A stretch of DNA of 64,000 nucleotides from Liolophura sinensis (Eukaryota > Mollusca > Polyplacophora > Chitonida > Chitonidae): assembly GCF_032854445.1 (NCBI RefSeq), contig NC_088298.1, forward strand, positions 5,950,160 to 6,014,159, read 5' to 3'. Below, in pieces: positions 24,201 to 37,700 of the stretch. Under the pieces are notes generated by a model. That model was not told the origin of the DNA and searched no databases. It saw nothing but the letters and a program-made list of their open reading frames with translations. Made by a program: the position numbers and the translations under genes. Within the stretch, counting starts at the first letter, position 1, and every line of letters begins with the position of its first letter.

Positions 24201-27200
24201 AGTAAAGAGCCTCATACTTGCTGTAGTGATGTAATCTGGCGACTTACCGAGTAAAGAGCAGCGTACTTGCTGTAGTGATGTAATCTGGCGACTTACTGGG
24301 TAAAGAGCAGTGTACTTGCTGTAGCGATGTAATCTGGCGACTTACCGAGTAAAGAGCAGTGTACTTGCTGTAGTGATGTAATCTGGCGACTTACCGGGTA
24401 AAGAGCAGCGTACTTGCTGTAGCGATGTAATCTGGTGACTTAGCGAGTAAAGAGCAGCGTACTTGCTGTAGTGATGTAATCTGGCGACTTACTGGGTAAA
24501 GAGCAGTGTACTTGCTGTAGCGATGTAATCTGGCGACTTACCGAGTAAAGAGCAGTGTACTTGCTGTAGTGATGTAATCTGGCGACTTACCGAGTGAAGA
24601 GCAGGGTACTTAGTGTAGTGATGTAATCTGGCGACTTACGGGTAAAGAGCAGGGTACTTGCTGTAGCGATGTAATCTGGTGACTTACCGGGTAAAGAGCA
24701 GCATACTTGCTGTAGTGATGTAATCTGGCGATTTACCGGGGTAAAGAGCAGTGTACTTGCTGTAGTGATGTAATCTGGCGACTTACCGAGTAAAGAGCAG
24801 GGTACTTGCTGTAGTGATGTAATCTGGCGACTTACCGAGTAAAGAGCAGGGTACTTAGTGTAGTGATGTAATCTGGCGATCTTACCGGGTAAGAGCAGTG
24901 TACTGGCTGTAGTGATGTAATCTGGCGACTTACTGGGTAAAGAGCAGCGTACTTGCTGTAGTGATGTAATCAGTTACGGATGGAAGGGACGGGTTGTGCT
25001 GACAGAGCATGTAAACGAAGAGCCAGAAACGTGCGAACATGTTGTCCGCATGACAGGACAAACTACTCACTTGGTTCAGCCTTCAAACTTCAACCTTCAA
25101 CATGCAACATATAGTTTTGTAATTGTTTTCAGTGTAAAGGCTAAAATTGGAATGGATAAAAAGCTAGCCTTACTATGAGTGTAAATGCAATTGGGTTGCC
25201 TGTCTAAATTGCTAAACTTGAATTCGTAAAAGCTTAAATGCCTGGAGCTTCCGAGCCCTCCTCCGGGCTCCGTCTGGACCTGGCTGGGGGCCCATCACCC
25301 CCCAGACCTCCAGACCCTCGACTCATTCCCATCCCTGTATAAATGTGCATAAATTGCACCCAAACCTGCGGTTTCATGTGCTAAAACTTTGAGGAATTAG
25401 GGTCATCTTTCTGAAGGACCTTTCACTTTATCCATCCATGTTACAGGGCCATTCTAGATTTTCATTTTTCTGAAAATTAATATCATAGCAGAGCAACTTA
25501 AATTACAATTGCAAATGTCATTTTAAAACCTCAACGTGCTTCTGGAAGTGAAATACAATACATGCTCTTTGGTTATTGAGCAAATCGTTACTAGATTGAT
25601 TAGTTGCGTTATATAAATGAAGTTATCTGCTCTGGTTTCTGGTGCGATGTAACGGACCATATTGATATAGTAAACTGAACATCATTTCTGTTCCCAAGCC
25701 TTTTAATGAATCTCGCGGAGTTCATACAATCCAAAATGTTATATTGGGTTGCCCATCATTTCCCCTGAGGTCAATACTGCAAGTCTTTAACGTTTACAGA
25801 GTTACATGGTATGTATTTTGAAAAATACTACCTAGTACTGTATATGTGTATATACACGACTACACCTTGATGAATACTGTCAGCTTCCCCCGGCTGACCT
25901 TCAGTCTTGTCTGCCAGCATTTACCTGTTGCCATGGAAACGGGTTAACTAACTGTTGCAGTTCTCCCATTGGATATTGGGAAAGCTCTGACATCAGTGCT
26001 CATGGTATAAATTAAGAGCTGACCCAGATAGGCTGTTTTCCCCTTTCTTGTCCAGGAGTGAACTAGGATGTTGCTGATGCAGCAGTTTTTGGTGTAACCA
26101 TAAATCAGTGCTGTTACTTAATCTGTTGGCACAAATAGGTTTTTGTAACTTTTGTGAAATTTACATGTAATGTCAGTTGGTCATCTTCATGATATTTTTT
26201 TTTTTTTTTGGTATTATTATAGTAGGGGTATTTTCTGGTCAGTCATTTGGGTTACCCCCTACAAACATATTTTTTATTTTTGGCCTAGTGACAAATCTTC
26301 TGTTGACTCAAAACATCAAATGTCACATGATATTGTCAGCTACATATGCATGTAGTTAGTGCTCATCAAGTTTCTTTGGCACATTCAGATTTTATAACTG
26401 AATTGTTACGTCAATTTTACGACTGGATGAAAATGACTATTAAATCATATATTTCATATATTGTGACAAGGGCCTTGAGCATACTTCTGTATGATACCTC
26501 TAGTTCATAAGATACCTGTAGTTTGCCCGTATCAGTATAATGGCTCGGGCTGGATGGCTTACTTGTCTTTGGTAAGGCTTCTCAGTGAAGCAGCACTAGA
26601 TAAAAGAGTGATGGAAATCCGTCCTGCAACAGGAAGGCACATTACACATTACATGACATGCACTAAGGATTCCTGTGTCGTCATATGACTGATAAATTGT
26701 TAAGTACGACGTTAAACCCGAAAGCACTCACTCATTGAACTCCAAGCCAGGTTCACTCAAATACAGTATAAGGATGAGAATTTTCATCTTTTTCAATGTA
26801 TCTAGTCTTTGACCCAAAAATGACCAAACTAACCTTTCACTAGTAGGGTCCAGCTCGTTTTCAGCTAATTTGATTTAAGGCAGTAAAATAAATACTAAAT
26901 AACCTTAGCGCACAACACCTACCCAGGCTCCCAAAGTCCCTGTCAACACCGCCCCCTCCCCCAAAACATCCATTGTCCCAGTTTAGCCCTTCAATTGCCT
27001 TAGGCCAAAGGCAGTGGGTGTAGTAGCAAGGTGACTGACCTGTACTTTGTTGGGAGGAGGGGGGGGGGGGACGTTGACTGGTTGCTGATGGTGTAAGACC
27101 CCCCTTTGTAATATAAATGAAACTGATCAGGAAGCTGTGGTATGCATGCTGCATGTGACAGTGTCAGTACCACAGCTTGCTGCATTTGATCAGTTTGACA

Positions 27201-30200
27201 AAAGAATCGTTGCTATAGTCACACCTGCCTTTGGCACTGCCATGACCTGTCCGGGCTTCACAAGAGTGTTGTCATTGCAGTGTCTGCCTGTCTTTCCCAT
27301 CTGAGTGGCTGGCATATTCTCTGAACCTATTCACTGGAATTTCATGATCTTTTGCAGAGATAATTGGGACATATACAAGTGCCATTTGGCCTTTTCCAGT
27401 CTTTTCTAAAATTTGGTAGTGGTGGTGAAGTGAGCGTAGAGCTATGTATGCGCTGTGAGAATGTGTCAAAGCTCTTGAAAACTAATTTTTATGACTGTAA
27501 AATGCGCCTTGATGGACAGTTGTGTGTGTAACACTCAGTCAATACATACAAATTTTTTTTTTTTTTTGATTGCATTGTGCATGTTTCACTGCTTACTGGT
27601 AACAGCTGCATTTCAGATTACATCATGCACCCTTTCCATCACTTGTGATCGGATTGTGTGAGGGTATTTATCCGGTTGAATCATCAAACAAATCGGTCAC
27701 ATCTTGCCATAACTCTAAATAAGTGACCTTCCATTTCAATCAATGAGGAAGCATGCTGCCTTCCTGTCCGGTAGGAGGTGTGAATGTCAGTAACCTGTAG
27801 ATGGTCGTGGGGTTTCCCCCGTGCCCTGCTCGGTTTCCTCCCACTTGTAGCAATCATGTAAGTGAAATACTTTGGAGTACAGTGTAAAACACCTGTCAAA
27901 TAAATAATTCAACTAGAAAGCCAATTTTCAGGATGCATGTCAATCAAAACTTAATAGGCAAAAGTAAATACTGTACAGAGGATATTGCTCAGTGAAGGTT
28001 GAATACCATAAATATTGTTCGAGTGAGAGGTGGAAGTGATAACCCATGAGACCCGAATTATTTATTATTTACATGTATATCCTGACATTTTCTCTACATG
28101 TATGTGTGTTTTTATCTGTAGCATCCGTGGAAAAAACAAAAAGCAATGTGCTATCTTCGCCGTATTTCTGATTCTATTCAAGGCCTCCAGCAGTGTAATA
28201 GCAAAATGTAATAAAATGTAATAACAAAGTGTAATAGTGTAATAGCAGTGTAATAGCAAAATGTAATAACAAAAGTGATATCTAACTAGTGCCGATATCA
28301 TTTGTATCAGTGAAGGAAGTACTGGGATTTCACTGATGTATAAATAATAAATAGTTTGATTCTGTCTTACTTTTCAGCCATTTGAGATTCAGCAATGTCA
28401 CAGTGAAGGAGAGAATAAAACTTTCTCTATAGAGGCGTAATGATGCTCCCCACTTTTTCATCTCCATTTTCCAGTCCCTTCCCTGACTCCCCTCCCCTCC
28501 CCTAGACATGTACCTGCATATTGAAAACTGCCCCCCTCCCTCCCTCAACCCACTTTCCACACACACTAACCACTGACAACATCCACCACCATATTGCACA
28601 CTGTCATCACACATCATACACTTTGGTGTGATATTGAATATGTCCCCTCAATACTGTGCTTGACGTAGTGGTAAATGTGATAGGCAGGCGGTCATTGAAC
28701 TGCTGGCTAACCTGGTGTGGCTAACCTGGCACAGGATCTGTATACAGGGTGTGTGTGGCCTTAACACTGTGTGTACACGGCAGCCAAGCTGTCTAAGCTG
28801 CATGTGAGTGGCCTGATGACAGTGTGTATGGACAAGCCAGACAGAGTCCACAGTGTGTAGTGGGAGTGCGGGAAGGACAGACCTGGACTGCTGAACACTG
28901 TGGCTGTGACTGTGGGTGGCAGTGAGAGCAGACCAGCCAAGGCTAGGCTGTCATCTGTTTGAGCGCCAGATATCTCAGCTGGCTGGCTAGGCCAGGTTAG
29001 CTAGGCTGTTGATCAGAGCATTGTGTCAGTAACAGGCCAGCTTCTGTCTCGATCTTTATATACGTGTACAGAGGCCAGTGTAGTTTTTTCTCCAGTGCCT
29101 GCCCTTGTCACAACCGTGTTTGACATCGTAGCAGTTTGGGTCGAGTGTCGATGTTACGACCTGGTGGATGTGGCTGGAGTGATGGACATGAGTCGTGCGT
29201 TGAGCTCAACGTCTGCGGCCCTACCCCAGCACAAGGCCCCGTGGACTACGAGACCAGAGATTATCACCATATGGTTCGGCCGTGGCGGATAACTCTCCCA
29301 CGGACAGCACTCCACTGGCTCAAAATATCGTTCAGCCTGGGGTCCGAAGTAGCCTAAATGTTCCCAGGTGATGTGTTTTTTTATTCGTCCAATTCGTGTG
29401 TTCTGTGCGTTAAGCGGGAACAGGGAGAGGACTGTGCACAACAACAACAACATCGCCACCACCACCATCACCACCTCCACCATCACCACAACCACTCGCC
29501 ATCGTCTCAGCAGCCTGAAACCTCCCGAGAGACGAGGGTAAGGTGTCAGAAACGTCACACGTTGATGCTGTCGTGCACAGGTTTATTGCATGAGCCATGT
29601 GTATCTATTTAACGTATTTGTTTAGTCACATATTTTTGATCTTAGCTTAATTACCTGATGCAGAACAGTTGGCTTATCAGACCACGTAAATTATATAATA
29701 TTGATTTGTAGAAGGCCATGTGAGAGAAGGGGGGGACAAAAAAAACACCAAAAGGTGAAAAAAATGTGACAAACCATTTTAACATCCCTGTTTAGTGCGG
29801 TCAGATTTTCCAGGTCAGTAATGTAATTTTTTGGGGAAATCTGAGTAGATAAGATGTTGCCACGTAAGCCAGTGCTGAGAATCTACTGAGAATCGGGCTT
29901 TGTACTAGGTCAGGCTTTCTCTGTTGGCCTGTTATATGTCACCATATGGTGGTCACATCCCAGGCTGGTTACGAATGCTCACTAATAACACCAGCCAGAG
30001 CGGTCATGCTGGAGTAATGCGGGCTGACAAATTCTAATTTCACAGGTGTTTTCTTTGGCAAGAAGCCCTTACCAGCTGCAGAAGGATTGTTAATGTGTGC
30101 TTGAATAGGTGTAATTAATTCTGTCTTAGTGAACTACTCCCATCTCCTCCTCACAATCTCGGACTTCCCCCACACCTGCCTTTGTTAGCTTAAGAAGTGG

Positions 30201-31681
30201 TCACTGTGACATCATAGTCGTGTGAAGTGCCATATGGTGAAAGGAATGCCAGGACTGTCATTACGGCTCTGCATTGTCTGGTTTCACCTTTAGGATAATT
30301 TGACATATACTTACCAGTATATGGACTTGTCCCATACTTCATCATTGCCTGCCAAGGCTGGTATGTTTTAATGTTGTTTTTTAGAATAATACTAATGTCC
30401 CAAAAATCCATTTTTGTGCATGTACAAAATTTATTCCATTGTTTAATTTACATGTAGCCTATGATATTTGACTGAAGTGGCACACTGTGGTGAAAATATG
30501 TATGCTGTATTTCTGATAGGGTTTAATGGCATACAACATAGGTTAGTACATGTAGCTACTATATAAAATTGGATTTATGTAGATTTTCATTTTCCAGGAA
30601 TTATAACAAGAGATATAGGACAAATTTATAGGAAATGGAGACATTCTGCCCAAGCAAAGTAGGGTCAGAAAGAGCTGTTTGGATTCCCTCTGTGCATTTC
30701 TGATAAACTGATAAATATGTCAGTAATTTTATCGAGACAGTTACCTGTTCTTCCTGACCAGAGGATTCCTGAAAGTTAGCATTACAATGAAGATGGTTGT
30801 TTGGGAAATACGTTATTTATTTTTAGGTCCATGATCAGGAATATTCCGAAATCATGTGAATGGTGAATAGAGATGTTTTGATAGCTATTACTGTTGACCT
30901 TACAACTGTAGGCATGGTGATTTTTTGATCGACTCCTTGGGGCTTTGGAAATCTGTAGTTTTAAGCCATGTTCCCCCCCCCCCCTTCCCAGCACACACAC
31001 CAAACAACGCATAAGAATTTTTTGGGTACTATTTTATTATGGAATACAACCTAAACTGCGTATTAAGAAATGAAATTCATGTGCCTTCTGAAGCTGGAGC
31101 AGTGAAATGGTGATTACGACCCCCCCCCCCCCCTCCAACCCCACACACACATGAGGAAAGAATGTACAGGTGGTTTGTGGTGCTAATGGACTATCATTAT
31201 AACAGCAGGTGCAATAGCAGTCTTTATCAGCCTTATATACAAGTATGCACTTGTCTTTTGGAACACAAAGGCCTGTTTTATCTTTGATGTCATCTCGTAA
31301 AGAAACCAGGAAAACGCATGATTTCGGCAGCACTGTAAACTTGTTACCTGGTCCATTCCCAAAAATGAAAAGCCGGGTACTTTTGATTTTTCTTTCACAG
31401 CAAATACAATGACCCTTATAGTCACTGGGGCTCCACATAGAGGCATTTTAGGGGCAAAATACTCCTTTGACTCCTGGAAAATGTGGTATTACCAGTGCCT
31501 TATTAATTCTTTAACCCAAGAAGCCAAATTGGGCATAAAATAGGTCAGTGGAAACAAACATTTGTATTATGTGTGTTTTGTGGATGAAATTTTTTATGCT
31601 TTATTGATGCGTGCATGTATTTTCATTGATGTTATTACAGGTGATCAGAGCTTTACACCATACATTGAAAATTGAAAGAAG

Positions 31682-31733
<52 letters not shown>

Positions 31734-34700
31734 GTATGAATTTTTTTTAAGCAAGATTTTGCTGTGACAAATAATGCTCTGAAATCCTTGGGAAATCAGT
31801 TTCACTTTTCTCACACGGGTATGGACAAATATGATCTGTGATGATAGTAACTCATTACTGTGGCCTTCAGTTTGTTGCTGTTATTATTACTTCCTCCGTC
31901 ATTGAAGAGTTCCATGTTTGATTTGGCGCCTGCAATTCATGTCCAGGTAATATGTCTGTTCTGCGGATCGGCACGCACCATGGCCGAAGTACCAAGCTAA
32001 GATTAGCGGAGCATTGATGCTGAATGTCAAATTCTGCGGGGGTGGGAGATAAAACGGCCTAGAGCTAAGGGCACTTTAACCACAGCAGGATTCCGATTGT
32101 TTGGCCGGTTTGCCAGATCAATACCTTTATGGGGTTGAAGACAACCAGCAAACGACGGAATCAGTAAATGTTACATGTGTAGATATATGAAGACTTACTC
32201 TGAAAATCGTTAGGGGAAGTTTGACCTCGTTCCTGACAGATCCTCATTCAAGTGTCTTATGAAAGATTATTATGTCTTTGAAATATTGGGTACTTTTTTC
32301 ATTTCCTGGTGAGAAAGCTCCAAAATGTTGGAAAATGATGCTTTTGGACTAGATGTCTGTAGAGAAGATGTACATGGCATGGTAAAACAGTATATTTGCA
32401 ATGTTCTTTTTGTGTATAAATACATACTCAAGATGTACACGTAGGTTGCTCAGTAAAATACTGTACTTGAATTGTCAGTGGTCAGGAAGTGTTTGTAACC
32501 TTGGCCCTGGGATCACGAAGAAAACTTACGTCAAAATTTCACATCACCTTAAAATTGTCATTTCTTTAAGAAAGATGTAATAAAGTCAAAATGTTGCTTT
32601 ACAAGGTAAATTCAGGGCAAGTTATTGTTCAAAAAATTTCTGCCCCCAAAAAAAAATGGAAAGGAACATACATACACCAAATTTAATCATTAAAATGTTG
32701 ACTTTAGTCTGTCGTTTTCTGATTCTGGGGCCAGCTGATGTGTCAGATACACATCATGATGTACAATAAGAATGGTTTCTGTGATACCTGTATATCATCC
32801 TTGGTGTAGTTTTCCTAGAAGGATTTCCCCCAAAAAGCTCATTTGTAAAACACAATCAGAAAAGTATTGTTGCAGAAATTTGTGTTTTCCTAGTAGGATT
32901 CAATTCTGACACCCAAAGAAACCTCAAAATACTTTTCTAAGATCAAAGGAACTCTCTAAATCCAGCCGAAAGAGTAGCTTCATTGTTGGCTAGTATTAAA
33001 TGTATAGAAAATATTGCCTGGTAAAGTAGGAAATTGAGAAATTGTTGTTTATTTCCATTGCCATATGTGACAAGGGCAATATAAATGGTATTGAAAATTA
33101 GATTCTTTAACAATCTCTTTTGTATAATGGATTCAGTCCGTCTTTTCCATTCAGACTTGGGAATAAAGCCTGCAGATGGTCCTGGGCTTCCCCCAGGCTC
33201 TGCCCAGTTTCCTCCCACCATAATGCTGGCTGCCATTGTATAAGTGAAATATTCTTGAGCATAAAACACCAATCAAATAAATAAATGAATCATTCTCAGG
33301 AATAAAGGAAGTTCCCTTGTAAATCTGTGTAATGAGTTAGGTATTCCTTTGTCCATGAAGTTACCAGACCACCCTAGCAGTTTGTGCTGAGGAGGCGGTA
33401 GGTGCATTGACAATCCTTGTATGTAAGGAGTACAGCTGTGTAAGTACTATTGGACATGTGACACTGAAATTGTCATGAAAGGTGTCTTCTAGTGTGTGCA
33501 TTAAATGCATGTCTTATGTTTAGGCCATTTTCAGGGTTATTTATTCTTTTGGCCCACTCAATGAAAGGATGATAGTTCTGTTCACAGCAGCCTTATGCAG
33601 TGCAGAATGCTTTCCTGAAAGATAAAGTAATTACATTAAGTGTGCATTGAAGCCTTCCAGTGGCTGTGTATCAATAATTAACTGTATACATAGACATAGT
33701 GGTAATTGCACCACGTCTTAGTATACTATAGAATTTTGATGTCGGTGTCACACCTTTAGGGAATCTGCTCATTTGTTAACCTTGAGTTGTACATATGTGC
33801 ACGGGTTTCATATGAAAAAAAAAAAAAGAAATGTAAATGCCTATTGCATGTGGTAAAGTGTGGGGTGGTCTGCTTGTGGTCTACATTGAGGGCCTGCTAG
33901 CGTGTTTTCAGTTCATGCCACTATTTGGGATACTGGTGGCTTCTTCCTAGCAAGCCAGGCATTCCACTAGCTCACCACTGCCACACTGGTGGCTGGCTCC
34001 TAGCATTCCCCTAGCTCAAAACTGCTACACTGGTGGCTGGCTCCTAGCATTCCCCTAGCTCACCATTGCCACTCTGGTGGCTGGCTCTTAGTATTCCACT
34101 ACATGTAGCTCACCATTGCTACACTGGTGGCTGGCTCCTAGCATTCCACAAGCTCACCACTGCCACACTGGTGGCTGGCTCCTAGCATTCCCTTAGCTCA
34201 CCACTGCCACACTGGTGGCTGGCTCCTAGTACTCCAATACATTTAGCTCACCATTGCCACACTGGTGGCTGGCTCCCAGCATTCCACTAGCTCACCACTG
34301 CCACATTGGTGGCTGGCTCCTAGCATTCCACAAGCTCACCACTGCCACACTGGTGGCTGGCTCCCAGCATTCCACTAGCTCACCACTGCCACATTGGTGG
34401 CTGGCTCCTAGCATTCCACAAGCTCACCACTGCCACACTGGTGGCTGGCTCCAAGCATTCCACAAGCTCACCACTGCCACACTGGTGGCTGGCTCCTTGC
34501 ATTTCACAAGCTCACCACTGCCACACTGGTGGCTGGCTCCTAGCATTCCACAAGCTCACCACTGCCACACTGGCAGCTGGCTCCAAGCATTCCACAAGCT
34601 CACCACTGCCACACTGGCAGCTGGCTCCAAGCATTCCACAAGCTCACCACTGCCACACTGAAATTTGTAGTATTAGCTTTGATCTCCAGATAAACTGAAG

Positions 34701-37700
34701 AAGATTATGATTAGAGAATGACTGTGATGTCAAATAAAATCCAGTTCAGTGCTTAAATTCTGTGGTAGACTTTAGATGTCTAGACATCATATTGTTGGTC
34801 TTGGATGCCAGTGGAAGGGAAATTGTTATTTTATACTTGTACATGGATGGAACGTTTGCTTTCAGTGCTCTTTTCACATTATTTCTTACTCATTTTCACT
34901 GTTGCCTGGTCTGTTTTCATTCGAGAAGGCACGTCTTAGACTGTTTCTGTTTTGATCATAGATATATCCTTGACCAGAGTGTCACCTGTGCTGGTTTAAG
35001 ACTGCACACTTTCTACTGTAAAGATATGGTGTAATCGACAAGGGTGGTCCATGTTTGCTCTGACCCCAGGTGTGCTTTGTGTCAGTGTTTACTTGAGACC
35101 TCGTTTAAAAGATACCTGTCTACGGGTTAATTGGCTGTCTTGACACCTCCATTTGGATAAAGAGAAAATCTGGGTTAGATTATGTTGACAATTTGCCTAG
35201 GTGCTCCACCATGTTGGTTTGCCCTTAATCTGATGAAAACAAAACCAGCTTCAATTGTTCACCTTACTTTTTGTGCATAATGTTGGATCTGGTATCATTA
35301 GAGGGAAATTTTTGTTTAAAGCTCTTTGAAATCCCTCTACGAGGATATCTCTGAATGAATATTTATTTATTTATTTGATGGTGATTACGCTGTACTCAAG
35401 AATATTTCACTTATACGACGGCGGCGGCCAGCATTATGGTGGGTGGAAACCAGGCACAGCCCGGGGAAAACCCACGACCACTTGCAGGTAGCGGGCAGAC
35501 CTACCCACTTACCTGAATGAATACAAATATTCTTGGAAATAAAAAAAAGTTTGCAATATGAAATGCATGACGTATATGTAGTTTTGAGAGGGGATTTCGT
35601 TCCTATAATGCTTAAGTGGGTAAGAGTTAAAAAGTTTCTGTTCTATTCACTCAAGTAAACTTATAACCCTTATTCTAGTTTTCTTGCACTGCTTTCCCTT
35701 GTTCCATTAACCTTGCAATTTATTTCATCTATTTTCAAGGAACTTCAGTTTTTCTTTTATAAATTGACCGGAAGAGTAGAAATTTATGAATAGCATCATC
35801 AAGGTGAATACCAGAAAACCTGTTTTGCATGTTGAATTCCAGCATTTCTGTTTCCTCCATGAACCAACTGAATCATAATTCAGCCAAAAATGTCACAAGA
35901 TTAGTTCATGTTTTGTCTCTTAATCGAATTTGTATCTTTACAGGTCACACCAAAAAGTCCTGGTCTAAATCCAAATGCTTCAGTGTTTCTAAGCAAAACC
36001 CCACCCAACAACCAAGACAACAGCCAATGGGAAGAGGAGTCTGCACACAGCACTGAATCCACAGACAGTGAGTCCATCGGAATTGTCTTCCCATCATTCT
36101 TTTGTCATGCACTTTATTTCTTTTTGATTCACGTTTAAATGACATGTACTGTAAACCCCCAGCCTTTTCAACGTCTAAAGCACTTATTTCGGTGGAATTT
36201 ATGGGTACAATTATTATGAAAATGACACCAAAAATGCAAGCTTAATAAAACTGTGCAAGTTATGTCTCTGCACCCCTAGTTCTATCGGAATGTTGCAGAA
36301 TATTGGTTGCAGTGGTGATACAAAACTTTGAAGAATTAGGGTATATTATACATATATATATATATATATATAATAAGTATATATATATATATATATACTT
36401 ATTCTGTTACATCTATGCATTGCATTTGTTGAGAAATCCTTGATAGTATTTATTATGATATCGTTGGTTAGTGTGCTAGCACAGCGTAATAGCCTTTCAC
36501 TAATGTGGTCGCTTTGAATTCAAGTCCAGCTCATGTTGGCTTCCTCTCCGGCCGTACATGGGAAGGTCTTCCAGAAACCTGCAGATGGTGGTTGGTTTCC
36601 ACTGGTACTTTCCTCCTTGAAAGTGATGGGAGACCTAGGATATTATGTCCTTGAAAGTGATGGGAAACCTAGGATATTATGTCCTTGAAAGTGATGGGGA
36701 AACCTAGGATATTATATCCTTGAAAGTGATGGGAGACCTAGGATATTATGTCCTTGAAAGTGATGGGAGACCTAGGATATTATGTCCTCGAAAGTGATGG
36801 GAGACCTGGGATATTATGTCCTAGAAAGTGACGGGGAAACCTAGGATATTATGTCCTTGAAAGTAATGGATGGGGAAACCTAGGATATTATGTCCTTGAA
36901 AGTAATGGGAGACCTAGGATATTATGTCCTTGAAAGTGATGGAAACCTAGGATATTATGTCCTTGAAAGTGATGGAAACCTAGGATATTATGTCCTTGAA
37001 AGTGATGGGAAACCTATGATATTCTGTCCTTGAAAGTAATGGGAAACCTAGGATATTCTGTCCTTGAAAGTGATGGAAACCTAGGATATTATGTCCTTGA
37101 AAGTGATGGGAAACCTAGGATATTCTGTCCTTGAAAGTAATGGAAAACCTAGGATATTATGTCCTTGAAAAATAGTAAATCTTGAATGTGAATGATGTAA
37201 ACTATGTCTTGTGTAGATGGGATGTAGATCCTCAAATGAGCTGCTGACACGCCTAAGATTCTGTGGTGTACAGTATCTAGTCTCTGGGTAGCCTTTTGGG
37301 TACGCTGGAAGGTGAAGACAAGCAAATTGTTTTAGTTTCCCAGTTGCTAGTTACATGTACTTAGTTTGGGAGTGGTTATTTCTGGGTACACTGTAAGGTG
37401 AAGGCAAGCAAACCATTTTAGTTTCCCAGTTGCTAGTTACTTAAATTAGAAATGTTTAGTTTTTGGGTATACTCTAAAGGCGTTGGCAAGCAAACAGTTT
37501 CCGTTTCTCAGATGCTTGTTACTTAGTTTGGGAGTGTTTAGTTTTAGGTACACTGTAGGGTGAAGGCAAGCAAACCAGTGAATAACGGGACTGAAAAAAA
37601 ACAAACAAACAGCTGTTGTGTAAATTAGAAAAGACACAAAGAAACAAAAGATCATGTGTTTAATTTATCACCTCCACATTTGCAGACTTTCAGCTGGTCA

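Larger units (their letters stand above)
21220..35943 (+). other. Large intron (14.7 kb) before the PAM2 exon
   Basis: Holds the 49-bp and 44-bp arrays, poly-C tracts (22122-22140, 31120-31133), TA microsatellites, several SINE copies and the candidate alternative exon at 29358-29537. Two minus-strand frames at 31037-31446 overlap in different frames and show no domain. They are not called as genes. Confidence 0.7.

Noticed and set aside
29154-29558. 134-codon minus-strand ORF with Val/Met-rich run
   Set aside because: Antisense of the CAA/CAC-rich candidate LARP4 exon; the [11 protein letters not shown] run is simply the complement of the His codons.
31037-31446. Two overlapping minus-strand ORFs (133 and 87 codons)
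   Set aside because: They compete in different frames, one runs through a poly-C tract, and neither shows a known domain.
34254-34661. 135-codon ORF in the 44-bp array
   Set aside because: Open only because the repeat has few stops in one frame. The residue repeat follows the 44-nt period shifted through frames.
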